39,946 nt of DNA from a bacterium. GTDB lineage: Bacteria > Margulisbacteria > Marinamargulisbacteria > JAHFDA01. Shown in pieces: positions 39,897 to 39,946 of this stretch. The stretch is from positions 1 through 39,946 of the forward strand of contig JAHFDA010000023.1 in NCBI GenBank assembly GCA_023249225.1. The letters run 5' to 3'. The notes beneath the pieces are model-generated. The model did no database searches. It was given only the letters and a program-made list of their open reading frames with translations, and was not told the origin of the DNA. Both the position numbers and the translations under genes were made by a program. Position 1 is the stretch's first letter. Every line of letters starts with the position of its first letter.

Positions 39897-39946
39897 CTGA
39901 AATTACGTAAATTTTCCGGCGATAGATATTAAGAGCCTGCAAAAAA
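39897..39946. other. Right-edge intergenic sequence
   Basis: 50 nt after the chaperone-like gene, AT-rich, with AATTACGTAAATT and GATATT. Nothing can be assigned before the window ends. Confidence 0.3.

Noticed and set aside
39899-39913. AATTACGTAAATT as an operator palindrome
   Set aside because: Imperfect, AT-rich, and at the window edge with no downstream gene visible.

Overview
The window is an almost gap-free, moderately GC-rich bacterial chromosome segment of about 40 kb. It holds some 33 protein genes (one cut by the left edge, one interrupted by a frameshift), one tRNA, and no rRNA, IS element, phage gene or CRISPR array. An AsmA-like periplasmic protein, an O-antigen-ligase-type polymerase, DAP-pathway genes and a PapD-like chaperone suggest a diderm bacterium with peptidoglycan. 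The GH57-rich glycogen locus, DUF4912 and many unrecognised proteins fit a poorly cultured deep-branching phylum. I cannot name the phylum from this sequence.

Layout. (1) 136-11935, plus strand: a glycogen / alpha-glucan locus. Two GH57 amylase/glucanotransferase genes are followed, behind their own promoter, by a GalT-family enzyme, a DUF4912 protein, a GH57 branching enzyme, a nucleotidyltransferase-phosphohexomutase fusion and glycogen synthase. The junctions within each part are 1-4 nt overlaps. (2) 11997-16792: a large MBL-fold hydrolase and a run of unrecognised proteins, several small. (3) 16789-21338: cysS-dgt on the minus strand, a membrane-anchored SGNH hydrolase and a secreted metallophosphoesterase. 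(4) 21425-30574: tRNA-Met directly abutting a Wzy/O-antigen-ligase-TPR gene, then PAP2 phosphatase, CPBP protease, AsmA-like protein, dut, dapB, asd and a methyltransferase. (5) 30650-38005: a carbohydrate acquisition cluster with binding lipoprotein, two permeases, a GH26-CBM9 protein and two paralogous CBM11/CIA30-like proteins. (6) 38002-39896: two small secreted beta-sandwich proteins and a PapD-like chaperone, resembling a surface-display module that probably continues past the right edge.

Two things stand out. First, the second sugar permease (32947-34718) carries about 300 residues with the look of a seven-bladed 'two-component regulator propeller' between TM1 and the rest of the MalG-like domain. 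It is also interrupted by an in-frame slippery heptamer whose -1 shift restores the EAA coupling loop. Second, ten transcription units begin with TANNNT, then 6-9 nt, then ATG/GTG and have no Shine-Dalgarno sequence. That is the architecture of leaderless transcription. In several divergent pairs two such promoters are packed into 25-40 bp, and in one pair the two -10 boxes overlap. The sugar-uptake and CBM genes instead use ordinary Shine-Dalgarno leaders, so two initiation modes coexist.
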